Shown here: positions 45,993-55,694 of the stretch, piece by piece
Numbering within the stretch: the first letter of the stretch is position 1
How the letters are laid out: each line of letters begins with the position of its first letter
Source of the DNA: Nocardioides caeni
Lineage (GTDB): Bacteria > Actinomycetota > Actinomycetes > Propionibacteriales > Nocardioidaceae
Length of the DNA: 64,000 nt
Assembly (NCBI RefSeq): GCF_004912195.1
Contig: NZ_STGW01000009.1
Location: forward strand, 62,669 to 126,668
Direction of reading: 5' to 3'
Position numbers and translations under genes: made by a program
The notes under the pieces: model-generated
What the model was told of the DNA's origin: nothing
Seen by the model: only the letters and a program-made list of their open reading frames with translations
The model's database searches: none

Positions 45993-47303
45993 TCAGTCCT
46001 CGGGATACGGCGGCAGCGCGGCGTCGTACAGCCAGGGGTGCAGGAGCGTGGCGACGTCCTCACCGGTCCGCTCGGCGGCGAAGGCCAGGAAGTCCTCGGT
46101 CGTCACCGAGCCGCCGGCGTGCTCGGCCACCCAGCCGCGCAGCACGTCGAAGAAGGCAGCGTCCCCGACGTGGAGGCGCAGCGCGTGGAGGGTCAGCGCG
46201 CCGCGCTTGTAGACCCAGTCGTCGAACATCTGCTCAGCACCCGGGTCGGCGAGGGTGACGTCCAGGTCGAGCCCGTCGAGCTTGTCGTGGTGGTGGCGCG
46301 CCCACTCGTCGCACGAGTGCGGGCCGTCCGACTCCTCCGACCAGAGCCACTCGCTGTAGCAGGCGAAGCCCTCGTGCAGCCAGATGTCCTGCATCCGCGC
46401 GTAGGTGACGGCGTTGCCGAACCACTGGTGGGCGAGCTCGTGGGCGATGAGGCGGACGCGGGACCAGTCGGTGCTGAGGAAGTTGCGACCGAAGGTCGAC
46501 AGGCTCTGGCTCTCGAGCGGGATCTCGAGCTCGTCGTCGGTGACCACCGCGGTGTAGCTCTCGAACGGGTAGGGCCCGAAGACATGCTCGAAGTAGTGCA
46601 TCATCGCCGCCTGCTGGTCGAAGGACCCCGACAGGTCGGCGTCGGACGGCGCGAAGGTCACCAGGGGCGGCTCGGTCGCGTGCTCGGTGGCGCGGTAGCG
46701 CCCGATCTGCATCGTCGCGAGGTACGGCGCCATCGGCTGATCCATCAGCCAGGTCCAGGTCTCGCTGCTGGCCGAGCGGCGCCGGTCGACGAGCAGGCCG
46801 TTGGCGACCACGGTGTAGCCGGCTGGAGCGCTCATCGTGATCCGGTAGCTCGCCTTGTCGTCGACCCGGTCGTTGCAGGGGAACCAGCTCGGCGCGCCGT
46901 GGGGTTGGGCGGCGACGATGACGCCGTCCTCGAGCTCCTCCCAGCCGGCGTCCCCGTGGTGGCGGTCGACCGTCGGTTGAGGCGTGCCGCCGTAGCCGAG
47001 GGTGAGCCCCAGCTGGGTGCCGGCGGGGTGCTCGCGATCCAGCTGCACGACGAACCGGTCGCCGCGGGTGCTCCACTTGCGGATGCGAGCCCCCTCCAGC
47101 CGCACCTTGTCGACGGTGAGCCGGGCGAGGTCGAGGACGATGCGCGCGGTCTCCTCGTGCAGGACGAGGTCGAGCCGCGCGGTGCCACGCAGACGGTTGC
47201 CGTCGGGCACGTAGGCGAGGTCGAGGTCGTAGTGGTCGACCCCGTAGCTGCGGTCGCCGTGGCCGTCGAGGTACGGGTCGGCGCTGGGGAGGTGCTGGAA
47301 CAC
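45993..47303 (-). CDS. M1-family zinc metallopeptidase
   Basis: A 436-residue gluzincin aminopeptidase. The zinc site is HELAHQWFGNAV with the third ligand Glu in IWLHEGFACYSEW; a conserved Tyr for catalysis is expected in VYKRGALTLHAL. The substrate-exopeptidase GAMEN motif is changed to a form near LEIPLESQSL, as in short actinobacterial M1 members. No signal peptide is present. The GTG at 47303 lies 16 bp after the stop of the Pls-type synthetase gene on the same strand. Zn-dependent aminopeptidases that trim epsilon-poly-lysine are known in producer strains, so this enzyme may process or degrade the product of its neighbour; that is inference. Confidence 0.88.
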   Translation of the reverse strand: MFQHLPSADPYLDGHGDRSYGVDHYDLDLAYVPDGNRLRGTARLDLVLHEETARIVLDLARLTVDKVRLEGARIRKWSTRGDRFVVQLDREHPAGTQLGLTLGYGGTPQPTVDRHHGDAGWEELEDGVIVAAQPHGAPSWFPCNDRVDDKASYRITMSAPAGYTVVANGLLVDRRRSASSETWTWLMDQPMAPYLATMQIGRYRATEHATEPPLVTFAPSDADLSGSFDQQAAMMHYFEHVFGPYPFESYTAVVTDDELEIPLESQSLSTFGRNFLSTDWSRVRLIAHELAHQWFGNAVTYARMQDIWLHEGFACYSEWLWSEESDGPHSCDEWARHHHDKLDGLDLDVTLADPGAEQMFDDWVYKRGALTLHALRLHVGDAAFFDVLRGWVAEHAGGSVTTEDFLAFAAERTGEDVATLLHPWLYDAALPPYPED

Positions 47304-47319
47304 GCGTCCGGTCTCCTGG

Positions 47320-50300
47320 TCAGTCCCGCTCGACCCAGGGTCCGATCGGGTTGCCGATCCATCGGGTCTTCTCCGGCACGGCCTCGCCTCTCATCACCAG
47401 GGACACCGGACCGACGGTAGCGTGCCGGCCGAGCATCGCGGCCGGCAGCACGACCGAGTTCGGCCCCAGGGTCGCGCCCCGACGCAGGACCACGGCGTCC
47501 GTCGCGAGCAGGCGGTCGTGGAAGAGGTGGGTCTGCACCACACTGCCCTGGTTGACGGTCGAGCCGTCGCCGAGCTCGACCAGGTCCGGCTCGGGGAGCC
47601 AGTAGGACTCGAACCACACGCCGCGACCGACCCGGGCGCCCATGGCCCGGAACCACGCGGCGATCAACGGCGATCCGGTCGCCAGGCCCGCGAACCACGG
47701 GGCCGCGACGACCTCGACGAAGGTGTCGGCGAGCTCGTTGCGCCACACGAACGAGCTCCACAGCGGGTGGCTGCCGGGACGCACCCGCCCGACGAGGACC
47801 CACTTGGCGACCACGGCCGTCAGGGCGGCCACGATGCCCGCGCCGAGGAGCAGGAAGGGGGTCGCGACCACGGCCAGGACGACGCCGTGGCGGGAGGCGA
47901 CGGCCAGGATGCCACCGACGATCGCCAGGTGCAGGGCGACGCCGAGCAGCACCGGGAGTGCGCGGGCGAGCTCCCAGCAGCCACGGGCGACCTTGAGCCG
48001 CGTCGGAGGGGCGTAGGTCCGCTCGTCGGTCGCGTCCTGCTCGGCGCGGCGCAGCGGTGCCGGCGGGCTCCCGAGCCAGGACTCCCCCGCCCGGACCGTG
48101 CTGCGGGCGGGCGCCGCGGACAGCACCGCGACCAGCGACCGCTTGGGGACCTTGCGCCCCGGCGCGGCCATCGCGGAGTTGCCGACGAAGGCCCGCTTGC
48201 CGACCTTGACCCGCTCCGCCCGGAGCCAGCCGCCACCGAGCTCGTAGCCCCCGATGAGGGTGTCGTCGGCGAGGAACGCCTGGTCGCTCACGGCCGTCAG
48301 GGACGGGATCATCAGCACCGTCGAGGCCTCCACGTCGTCGCCGATCCGCGCACCGAGCAGCCGCAGCCACACCGGGGTCAGCTGGGAGCTGTAGAGGGGG
48401 AACAGCCAGGTCCGCGCCTCGTCGAGGACCCGCACGGTCCCCCACACGCACAGCGCCGGCCAGCTCTGCAGCGGGTGCGCCCCGGGCCGCACGCCGACGG
48501 CGAGGATCCGCACGGACACCAGCACCAACCCGGCGAGCAGGAGCCAGCCTCCGACGACGGCCGGCACGAACCATGGCAGGAGGGCGCCCGCCGCATCGGC
48601 CGGGCCGTCGCTCGACCCCAGGTCGGCGAGTCCGACCACGGGGAGGGCGACGCCGAGGACGGCCAGGGCCGGCAGCACGGACAGCATGCCGGCCACCGCC
48701 GTGTAGCGCGCCGCCCAGCCCCGCAGCTGCTGGCGCGAGGCCGACGGCCGGTCCGCCCACGGGCCGCGGGCCGCACTGCTGGCGCGGGTCGAGGGAGCAC
48801 CCGACCAGAACTCGCCCGTCGGCACCTCCCCGAAGACCGCCGACCCGGGCGCCACCTCGGCGTCGTCGCCGACCACGGCGCCCGGGCACAGCATCGAGCG
48901 GGTGCCGACCCGGGAGCGGCGCCCGACCCGGATGCCGCCGACGTGGAGCACGTCACCGTCGATCCAGTAGCCCGTCAGGTCGACCTCGGGCTCGACGGAG
49001 GCACCCTTGCCCACGGTCAGGTGCCCGGTGATCGGCGGCAGCGAGTGCAGGTCGGCCCCGCGGGCGACCTTCGCCCCCAGCAGTCGGGCGTACCACGTCA
49101 TGTAGGGCGCTCCGGAGAGCCGCGTCGCGCCCAGCTCGTCGGCCAGCCGCTCGGCCGCCCAGATCCGCAGGTGCACCTTGCCGCCCCGCGGATGGGTGCC
49201 CGGTCGGACGCCGCGCAGCACCAGTCGCGCCAGCTTCGCAGCGACGAGGGCTCGGCCCGGCGGGCTGACGAAGAGCACGAGCGCCGGCACGAGCAGCCAC
49301 CAGGACACGGCCGGCAGCCACGTCACGTCGAACGCGTCGTGAGCGAGGTGACCCGCCGTCAGCGTGGCCGCCAGCCAGCGCGGAGCCGCGAGCGAACGCA
49401 GCAGCGGCACCGCGACCACCTGGCCCGCCTGGGTCTTGAGCGGGATCGGCTTGACGCGCCGGCTCTGCTCGGCGAGCGCGGACGGACCCGACGCGTCGAG
49501 GTGAGCGGCCAGTGCGCCCAGCGTCGAGTGCTGGTAGACGTCGGCGACGGTCAGGTCGGCATGCTCGGCCCGCAGCATCGACACCACCTGCGCGGCCGTC
49601 AGGCTGCCGCCCCCGAGGTCGAAGAAGTCCGCGTCGACGCTGTCGGGCACCGCGCCGATCACCTGTTGCCAGATGCCGGCGAGCCGCGCGGCCGTGCCGT
49701 GCAGCCCCACGTCCTCCGGGTCCACCGAGGGCAGCGGCCACGGCAGCGCGTCCCGGTCAACCTTGCCGGAGGTGCGCGTCGGGATGTCGCCGACCACCGC
49801 GAGGCGCGGCACCAGGGCGGCCGGCAGGGTCTCGCGCAGGTACGCCGTCGCGGCCGCCGCGTCGAAGCCGGCCGACGTGGCGACGTACCCCACGAGGAGC
49901 TGGTTGCCGGTCGCGGTGCGGCGCACGGCAGCGGCGGCCGAGGCGACGCCGGGGAGGGCGAGGAGCGCGGAGTCGATCTCGCCGAGCTCGATGCGGCGCC
50001 CACCGACCTTGACCTGGTCGTCGGCTCGGCCCGCGAAGAGCAGGCCCGCGGAGTCGTTGACCACGATGTCACCGCTGCGGTAGGCCCGCTCCCAGCCGAG
50101 GGTCGGCATCGGTGCGTACTTCTCCGCGTCCTTCTCCGGGTCGAGGTAGCGGGCCAGGCCGACGCCGCCGATGATGAGCTCGCCGCGCTCGCCCTCGGCG
50201 ACCGGACGACCCTCGGCGTCGACCACGGCAAGGTCCCAGCCGGCGAGCGGGAGGCCGATCCGGACCGGGCCGTCGGCGGTGACGAGCGCGCCGCACGCGA

Positions 50301-51168
50301 CCACCGTCGCCTCGGTCGGGCCGTAGGTGTTCCACACCTCGCGGTCGGCGGCGACCAGCCGGGCTGCCAGCTCCGGCGGCAGCGCCTCGCCGCCGAGGAT
50401 CACCAGGCGCACCCGCACCAGCGCGTCGTCCGGCCAGAGGCTCACCAGGGTCGGCACGGTCGAGACGATGCTGATCTCGTTGGCGACGAGCCACGGGCCG
50501 ACCTCGACACCGCTGCGGACGAGGGCCCGCGGGGCGGGGACCAGGCAGGCGCCGTGGCGCCACGCCAGCCACATCTCCTCGCAGCTGGCATCGAAGGCCA
50601 CGGACAGGCCCGCCATCACCCGGTCGCGGGGACCGATCGGATCCGTCTGCAGGAAGAGCCCCGCCTCGGCGTCGACGAACGCCGCGGCGTTGCGGTGCGT
50701 GACCGCCACGCCCTTGGGACGGCCCGTCGACCCGGAGGTGAAGATGACCCAGGCGTCGTCGGCCGGCTCCGGATCGCGACGCTCCCGCGGCGGCGACGTG
50801 CGCCGCCCGTCGATCACGAGGCCGGTGCCGATCACGGCGGCGACGTCGGCCTCCCCGAACACCAGGCGGGCCCGTTCCTCCGGATCGTCCGCATCCACCG
50901 GCACATAGGCCGCGCCGGCGCAGAGGACGCCCAGGATCGCGACGTAGAGGTCGGTGGTGCCCGACGGCAGCCGGACCCCGACCTTGTCGCCGGCACCGAT
51001 CCCCAGGTCGGCGAGGTCGCTCGCGACCTCGGTGGCGGCCTCGGCCAGCTCGGCGTAGGTGACCAGGTCGTTGCCGCTGTCGAGCGCCAGGGCGTCCGGG
51101 CTCGCCGCGACGGTCTCCCGGAAGACCTCGACGAGGGTGCGGGCCGGCGGGGCCTCGTCACCGCGCAT
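47320..51168 (-). CDS. Pls/PosA-type single-module non-ribosomal peptide synthetase
   Basis: A 1282-residue membrane enzyme. The adenylation domain (about 1-480) has the core IFTSGSTGRPKGV near 141, NTYGPTEAT near 280 and YRSGDIV; pocket residues aligned by eye to GrsA read D193, A194, E197, S236, I257, G259, T281, V289, V290 plus the core Lys. The carrier domain has DFFDLGGGSL with Ser522 for phosphopantetheine. After it come six hydrophobic segments in three groups and three soluble domains with hexapeptide-like turns (TVGKGASVEPEV, VKVGKRAFVGNSA, GRHATVGPVS), the layout of epsilon-poly-lysine synthetase Pls and of TIGR02353. There is no thioesterase. The acidic E197 predicts a basic substrate, probably Lys. 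The ATG at 51168 is used; GTGs at 51189 and 51201 are possible. Confidence 0.9.
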   Translation of the reverse strand: MRGDEAPPARTLVEVFRETVAASPDALALDSGNDLVTYAELAEAATEVASDLADLGIGAGDKVGVRLPSGTTDLYVAILGVLCAGAAYVPVDADDPEERARLVFGEADVAAVIGTGLVIDGRRTSPPRERRDPEPADDAWVIFTSGSTGRPKGVAVTHRNAAAFVDAEAGLFLQTDPIGPRDRVMAGLSVAFDASCEEMWLAWRHGACLVPAPRALVRSGVEVGPWLVANEISIVSTVPTLVSLWPDDALVRVRLVILGGEALPPELAARLVAADREVWNTYGPTEATVVACGALVTADGPVRIGLPLAGWDLAVVDAEGRPVAEGERGELIIGGVGLARYLDPEKDAEKYAPMPTLGWERAYRSGDIVVNDSAGLLFAGRADDQVKVGGRRIELGEIDSALLALPGVASAAAAVRRTATGNQLLVGYVATSAGFDAAAATAYLRETLPAALVPRLAVVGDIPTRTSGKVDRDALPWPLPSVDPEDVGLHGTAARLAGIWQQVIGAVPDSVDADFFDLGGGSLTAAQVVSMLRAEHADLTVADVYQHSTLGALAAHLDASGPSALAEQSRRVKPIPLKTQAGQVVAVPLLRSLAAPRWLAATLTAGHLAHDAFDVTWLPAVSWWLLVPALVLFVSPPGRALVAAKLARLVLRGVRPGTHPRGGKVHLRIWAAERLADELGATRLSGAPYMTWYARLLGAKVARGADLHSLPPITGHLTVGKGASVEPEVDLTGYWIDGDVLHVGGIRVGRRSRVGTRSMLCPGAVVGDDAEVAPGSAVFGEVPTGEFWSGAPSTRASSAARGPWADRPSASRQQLRGWAARYTAVAGMLSVLPALAVLGVALPVVGLADLGSSDGPADAAGALLPWFVPAVVGGWLLLAGLVLVSVRILAVGVRPGAHPLQSWPALCVWGTVRVLDEARTWLFPLYSSQLTPVWLRLLGARIGDDVEASTVLMIPSLTAVSDQAFLADDTLIGGYELGGGWLRAERVKVGKRAFVGNSAMAAPGRKVPKRSLVAVLSAAPARSTVRAGESWLGSPPAPLRRAEQDATDERTYAPPTRLKVARGCWELARALPVLLGVALHLAIVGGILAVASRHGVVLAVVATPFLLLGAGIVAALTAVVAKWVLVGRVRPGSHPLWSSFVWRNELADTFVEVVAAPWFAGLATGSPLIAAWFRAMGARVGRGVWFESYWLPEPDLVELGDGSTVNQGSVVQTHLFHDRLLATDAVVLRRGATLGPNSVVLPAAMLGRHATVGPVSLVMRGEAVPEKTRWIGNPIGPWVERD

Positions 51169-51257
51169 CAGGCGTGACCGACCGGCCACCAGCTCTCCCA
51201 CCTCACCAGCGTCGTCGGTCGAGGTGAACGGGAGGTGGCCGCCGGGGTGCGCCTGCG

Positions 51258-51286
51258 TTGTGTCGCCCTGTGATCTGGGCCACAAT
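51258..51286 (+). promoter_or_regulatory. Promoter for a leaderless acyl-CoA synthetase transcript
   Basis: TTGTGT (51258-51263) and CACAAT (51281-51286) are separated by 17 bp. The ATG at 51293 starts 6 bp after the -10 hexamer and has no ribosome-binding site, which fits a leaderless message. Confidence 0.55.
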
Positions 51287-51292
51287 CGCCCG

Positions 51293-52933
<1,641 letters not shown>

Positions 52934-53002
52934 GCCAACGGTTTCGCGAAGCCTCATCGGCGTCTCAGGACCTTCACAGGCCCGGTCAGCACGCTGGGGT
53001 GC

Positions 53003-54205
53003 ATGACCCAGGTCCTGCCCCCGGCTGCGCCGCCGCCGGCCCCACCCTTCCCTCCGTTCGGGCCGCCCACCGCCACCCACCCCTCGCGGCGGCTCCGGCG
53101 GGGACCGTTCGCGGCCCTCGTGCTGACCGGAGCACTGGTCGTCGGCGGCGCTGCCGGGGGCGGGACCGCCGCCATCCATGACGCGGTCACCGATGACGGA
53201 CCCTCCGGGTCCGGCAGTACGTCGACCCTGCCGGTCGTCGACACCGGGGACGCGCCTGCCGCGGACGGCAGCGTGGAGTCAGTCGCCGACACGGTGCTGC
53301 CGTCGGTGGTGGCCCTGCAGGTCAGCTCAGGAGGAGCGGCGGGCAGCGGCTCCGGCGTGGTCCTCGACACCGACGGGCTGATCCTCACCAACGACCACGT
53401 CGTCACGCTCGGCGGCGAGATCGACGCCGGGCAGGCGGAGATCACGGCGAAGTTCACCGACGGCACCCGCGCGCGGGCCACCGTCGTCGGCACGGATCCG
53501 CTGACGGACACCGCGCTGGTGCGGGTCGAGGACGTCGACGGTCTCACGCCGGTCACGATCGGCAAGTCCGCCAACCTCGATGTCGGTGAGCAGGTCGTCG
53601 CGATCGGCTCGCCGTTCGGCCTGGATGCCACCGTGACCAGCGGCATCGTGAGCGCGCTCGACCGCCCGGTCAAGGTCGCCTCGGACGCCGAGGGCAACCT
53701 GACGGCGTACCCGGCGATCCAGACCGACGCCGCCATCAATCCCGGCAACAGCGGTGGGCCGCTGGTCGACATGAGCGGACACCTCGTCGGCATCAACGCC
53801 TCGATCCGCTCGACCACCTCGGCCGGATCGGCGGAGTCGGGCTCGATCGGCCTCGGCTTCGCGATCCCCGTCGACGACGTGCTGCCGATCATCGAGCAGC
53901 TCAAGGCCGGTGACGCGCCGACCCATGCCCGTCTCGGCATCCAGATCGAGCCCGTCGTCGCGTCATCGGGCGAGACGTCGACAGGCGGCGCCCGGATCGC
54001 CGAGCTCGAGCGCGGCTCCGCCGCCGCGGAGGCCGGCCTGGAGCAGGACGACGTCATCACCGGTGTCGACGATCACCTCATCGACGACGCCGACGGCCTC
54101 GTCGCGATCGTCCGGTCCTATCGGCCGGGTGACGCGGTGACGGTGACCTATCTGCGCGACGGCAAGGAGCAGAGCGCCGACCTGACGCTCGGCTCGGACG
54201 CCTGA
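53003..54205 (+). CDS. HtrA/DegP-type S1C serine protease with PDZ domain
   Basis: A 400-residue protein. A Pro-rich cytoplasmic N-terminus (about 1-33) leads to one membrane segment (FAALVLTGALVVGGAAGGGTAA). The trypsin-like domain outside has the triad His in LTNDHVVTL, Asp in DPLTDTALVRV and Ser in INPGNSGGPLV. A PDZ domain covers about 310-395 (HARLGIQIEPVV, SAAAEAGLEQDDVITGVDD). Such proteins degrade or check misfolded envelope proteins. The ATG at 53003 is the only start keeping the cytoplasmic part. It stands 70 bp after the acyl-CoA synthetase and is followed by a nested repeat element. Confidence 0.94.
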   Translation: MTQVLPPAAPPPAPPFPPFGPPTATHPSRRLRRGPFAALVLTGALVVGGAAGGGTAAIHDAVTDDGPSGSGSTSTLPVVDTGDAPAADGSVESVADTVLPSVVALQVSSGGAAGSGSGVVLDTDGLILTNDHVVTLGGEIDAGQAEITAKFTDGTRARATVVGTDPLTDTALVRVEDVDGLTPVTIGKSANLDVGEQVVAIGSPFGLDATVTSGIVSALDRPVKVASDAEGNLTAYPAIQTDAAINPGNSGGPLVDMSGHLVGINASIRSTTSAGSAESGSIGLGFAIPVDDVLPIIEQLKAGDAPTHARLGIQIEPVVASSGETSTGGARIAELERGSAAAEAGLEQDDVITGVDDHLIDDADGLVAIVRSYRPGDAVTVTYLRDGKEQSADLTLGSDA

Positions 54206-54211
54206 GGGTGA

Positions 54212-54349
54212 TGTAACACGTTGTTGGCGGCGGACGGCGCTGTAACACGTCGTTCGCCCATCTACACGACCCGTGCCGGATGTACACGACCCGCACAGCG
54301 CCCCAAATCGCCGACACGGGTCGTGAAGGTCGATCAACAGCGTGTTACA
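54212..54349. repeat. Nested direct and inverted repeat element
   Basis: Two direct copies of TGTAACACGTYGTT (54212-54225, 54241-54254) are followed by two copies of TACACGACCCG (54263-54273, 54283-54293), then by the inverse CACGGGTCGTG (54315-54325) and the inverse AACAGCGTGTTACA (54336-54349). The order A-A-B-B-b'-a' allows a long hairpin with alternative pairings. It fills the gap between the HtrA gene and the DUF5302 gene. No known element is recognised. Confidence 0.7.
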
Positions 54350-54393
54350 GCGCAACCCGCGCCAGCACAGCCAGGCAGGAGCCCGGCGCGGGA

Positions 54394-54564
54394 TCAGGTC
54401 CCGCCGCCGCCGGCCTTGCGGCGGTGCATCTTGGGCGCGCCACCGACGACCTCGGAGCCGTGGGCCTTCTCCTTGACCGGGCCGTCCTCGTGGACGCCCT
54501 GCTCCTTGCCGTTCTTGCGGTCGAGGGCCTCGCGCATCTTGGCCTTCAGGTCGTCGTTGGTCAT
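54394..54564 (-). CDS. DUF5302-family small protein
   Basis: A 56-residue, highly charged protein (MTNDDLKAKMREALDRKNG near the start, KMHRRKAGGGG near the end). It matches the small DUF5302 family found in Nocardioides and Streptomyces relatives; the function is unknown. It is likely disordered. The ATG at 54564 follows GGAAGGAC. It lies between the nested repeat and the double-GNAT gene, with an 83-bp gap before it. Confidence 0.75.
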   Translation of the reverse strand: MTNDDLKAKMREALDRKNGKEQGVHEDGPVKEKAHGSEVVGGAPKMHRRKAGGGGT

Positions 54565-54647
54565 GGGAGCGTCCTTCCGTGGTCGGGGGGCCTGAGAGGT
54601 TCGCCTGGTCTCCACCGTCGCACGGAACGTGCGGCCGGCCAAGCGAA

Positions 54648-55694
54648 TTAGCGATCGCGCGCAGGCTTCTTCTGCAGCTCCGCGCCACGGGCGACGGGGA
54701 CGAAGCCCAGCCGCTCGTTGATGCCGATCATGTGGTCGTTGACCTCGGCGTTCCAGGTCACGACCCGGCGCCCGCGCACGTCCGCGCCGCGCTGCATCGC
54801 CTGCAGGTTGGCGACCTTGACGGCCATCCCGAGCCGGTGGCCACGGTGGTCGCGGTGAACGAGGGTCCCCCACTGGTAGGCGAAGCGCTGGTCGTGGGTC
54901 GGCAGCACGACCTCGGTGTAGGCGACGACCTCGTCCCCCACGAGGGCGACGGTCTGCCAGGAGGTGCGGCCCTGGCGGGCCTGGCTCTCCTCTGCCTCGC
55001 GCTGCGCGGCGACGTCGCCTGCGTCGTCCTCGCGCTCCATGTCGCCGGTCGGCGCCTCGGAGTTGAGCGTGTTGGCGAGCGTCAGCCAGCTCTCGACCCA
55101 CGGGTCGGGGATGGGGCCGTGCCAGGACTCGATCCGGTAATCGGCGTGGCGGGGCGCGGCCTCGGCGGCCAGCTCGGCGAGCAGCGCCTCGTCGACGGGT
55201 ACGGCGAGCGCGCGCTGCACGTCCACCAGGCCGAACCCATAGCCGTGCTTCCGGGCGAAGGCGGCGCCGGGCGTGCCGGCGCCATCGGCGGGGCCGGCAT
55301 ACGGCCAGCAGGTCTCGCTGTCGAAACGGCTCCGTCCCGCGGCTCGGGCCACCGACTCGACGTGCTCGAGCAGGCGGGTGCCGATCCCGCGCCGGCGCAG
55401 GTCGGGGCGGACGTGGACGTCGACCTCGGCGGAGTCGAGGTTGTCGAGCAGCGGCAACGACACCCAGCCGGTGGCGACCACCTCGCCGTCGAGGATCGCC
55501 GCGTGGAAGCCGGGCTTTCGGCGGCGGCTCTGCTCCTGCGCGATCGCGATGATCTCCTCGGCCGCCCACGCCGTGGCGTCGTCGCCGAGCTCGTGGCGAG
55601 CCGACTGCGCGGTCACGGCCGCCCACTCGCGCAGCCGCGCGACCTCGTCGGGTCCGAGCTCGACGATCTCCAACGTCGACAGCAGATCACTCAT
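54648..55694 (-). CDS. Protein with two GNAT acetyltransferase domains
   Basis: A 348-residue protein. The first GNAT domain (about 1-165) has the acetyl-CoA loop VDVHVRPDLRRRGIGTRLLEHV; the second (about 180-348) has TLVHRDHRGHRLGMAVKVANL. The second loop, RDHRGHRLG, is complete, so both halves may bind acetyl-CoA. The tandem layout resembles mycothiol synthase MshD and related proteins, but the sequence is not clearly MshD, and the substrate is unknown. The ATG at 55694 overlaps the ABC-F stop by 4 bp, so they are cotranslated. Confidence 0.85.
   Translation of the reverse strand: MSDLLSTLEIVELGPDEVARLREWAAVTAQSARHELGDDATAWAAEEIIAIAQEQSRRRKPGFHAAILDGEVVATGWVSLPLLDNLDSAEVDVHVRPDLRRRGIGTRLLEHVESVARAAGRSRFDSETCWPYAGPADGAGTPGAAFARKHGYGFGLVDVQRALAVPVDEALLAELAAEAAPRHADYRIESWHGPIPDPWVESWLTLANTLNSEAPTGDMEREDDAGDVAAQREAEESQARQGRTSWQTVALVGDEVVAYTEVVLPTHDQRFAYQWGTLVHRDHRGHRLGMAVKVANLQAMQRGADVRGRRVVTWNAEVNDHMIGINERLGFVPVARGAELQKKPARDR

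Noticed and set aside
54212..54349. The nested repeat as a plain terminator of the HtrA gene
   Set aside because: It has six ordered motif copies over 138 bp and no single strong short stem followed by T; termination may be one effect but does not explain the order.
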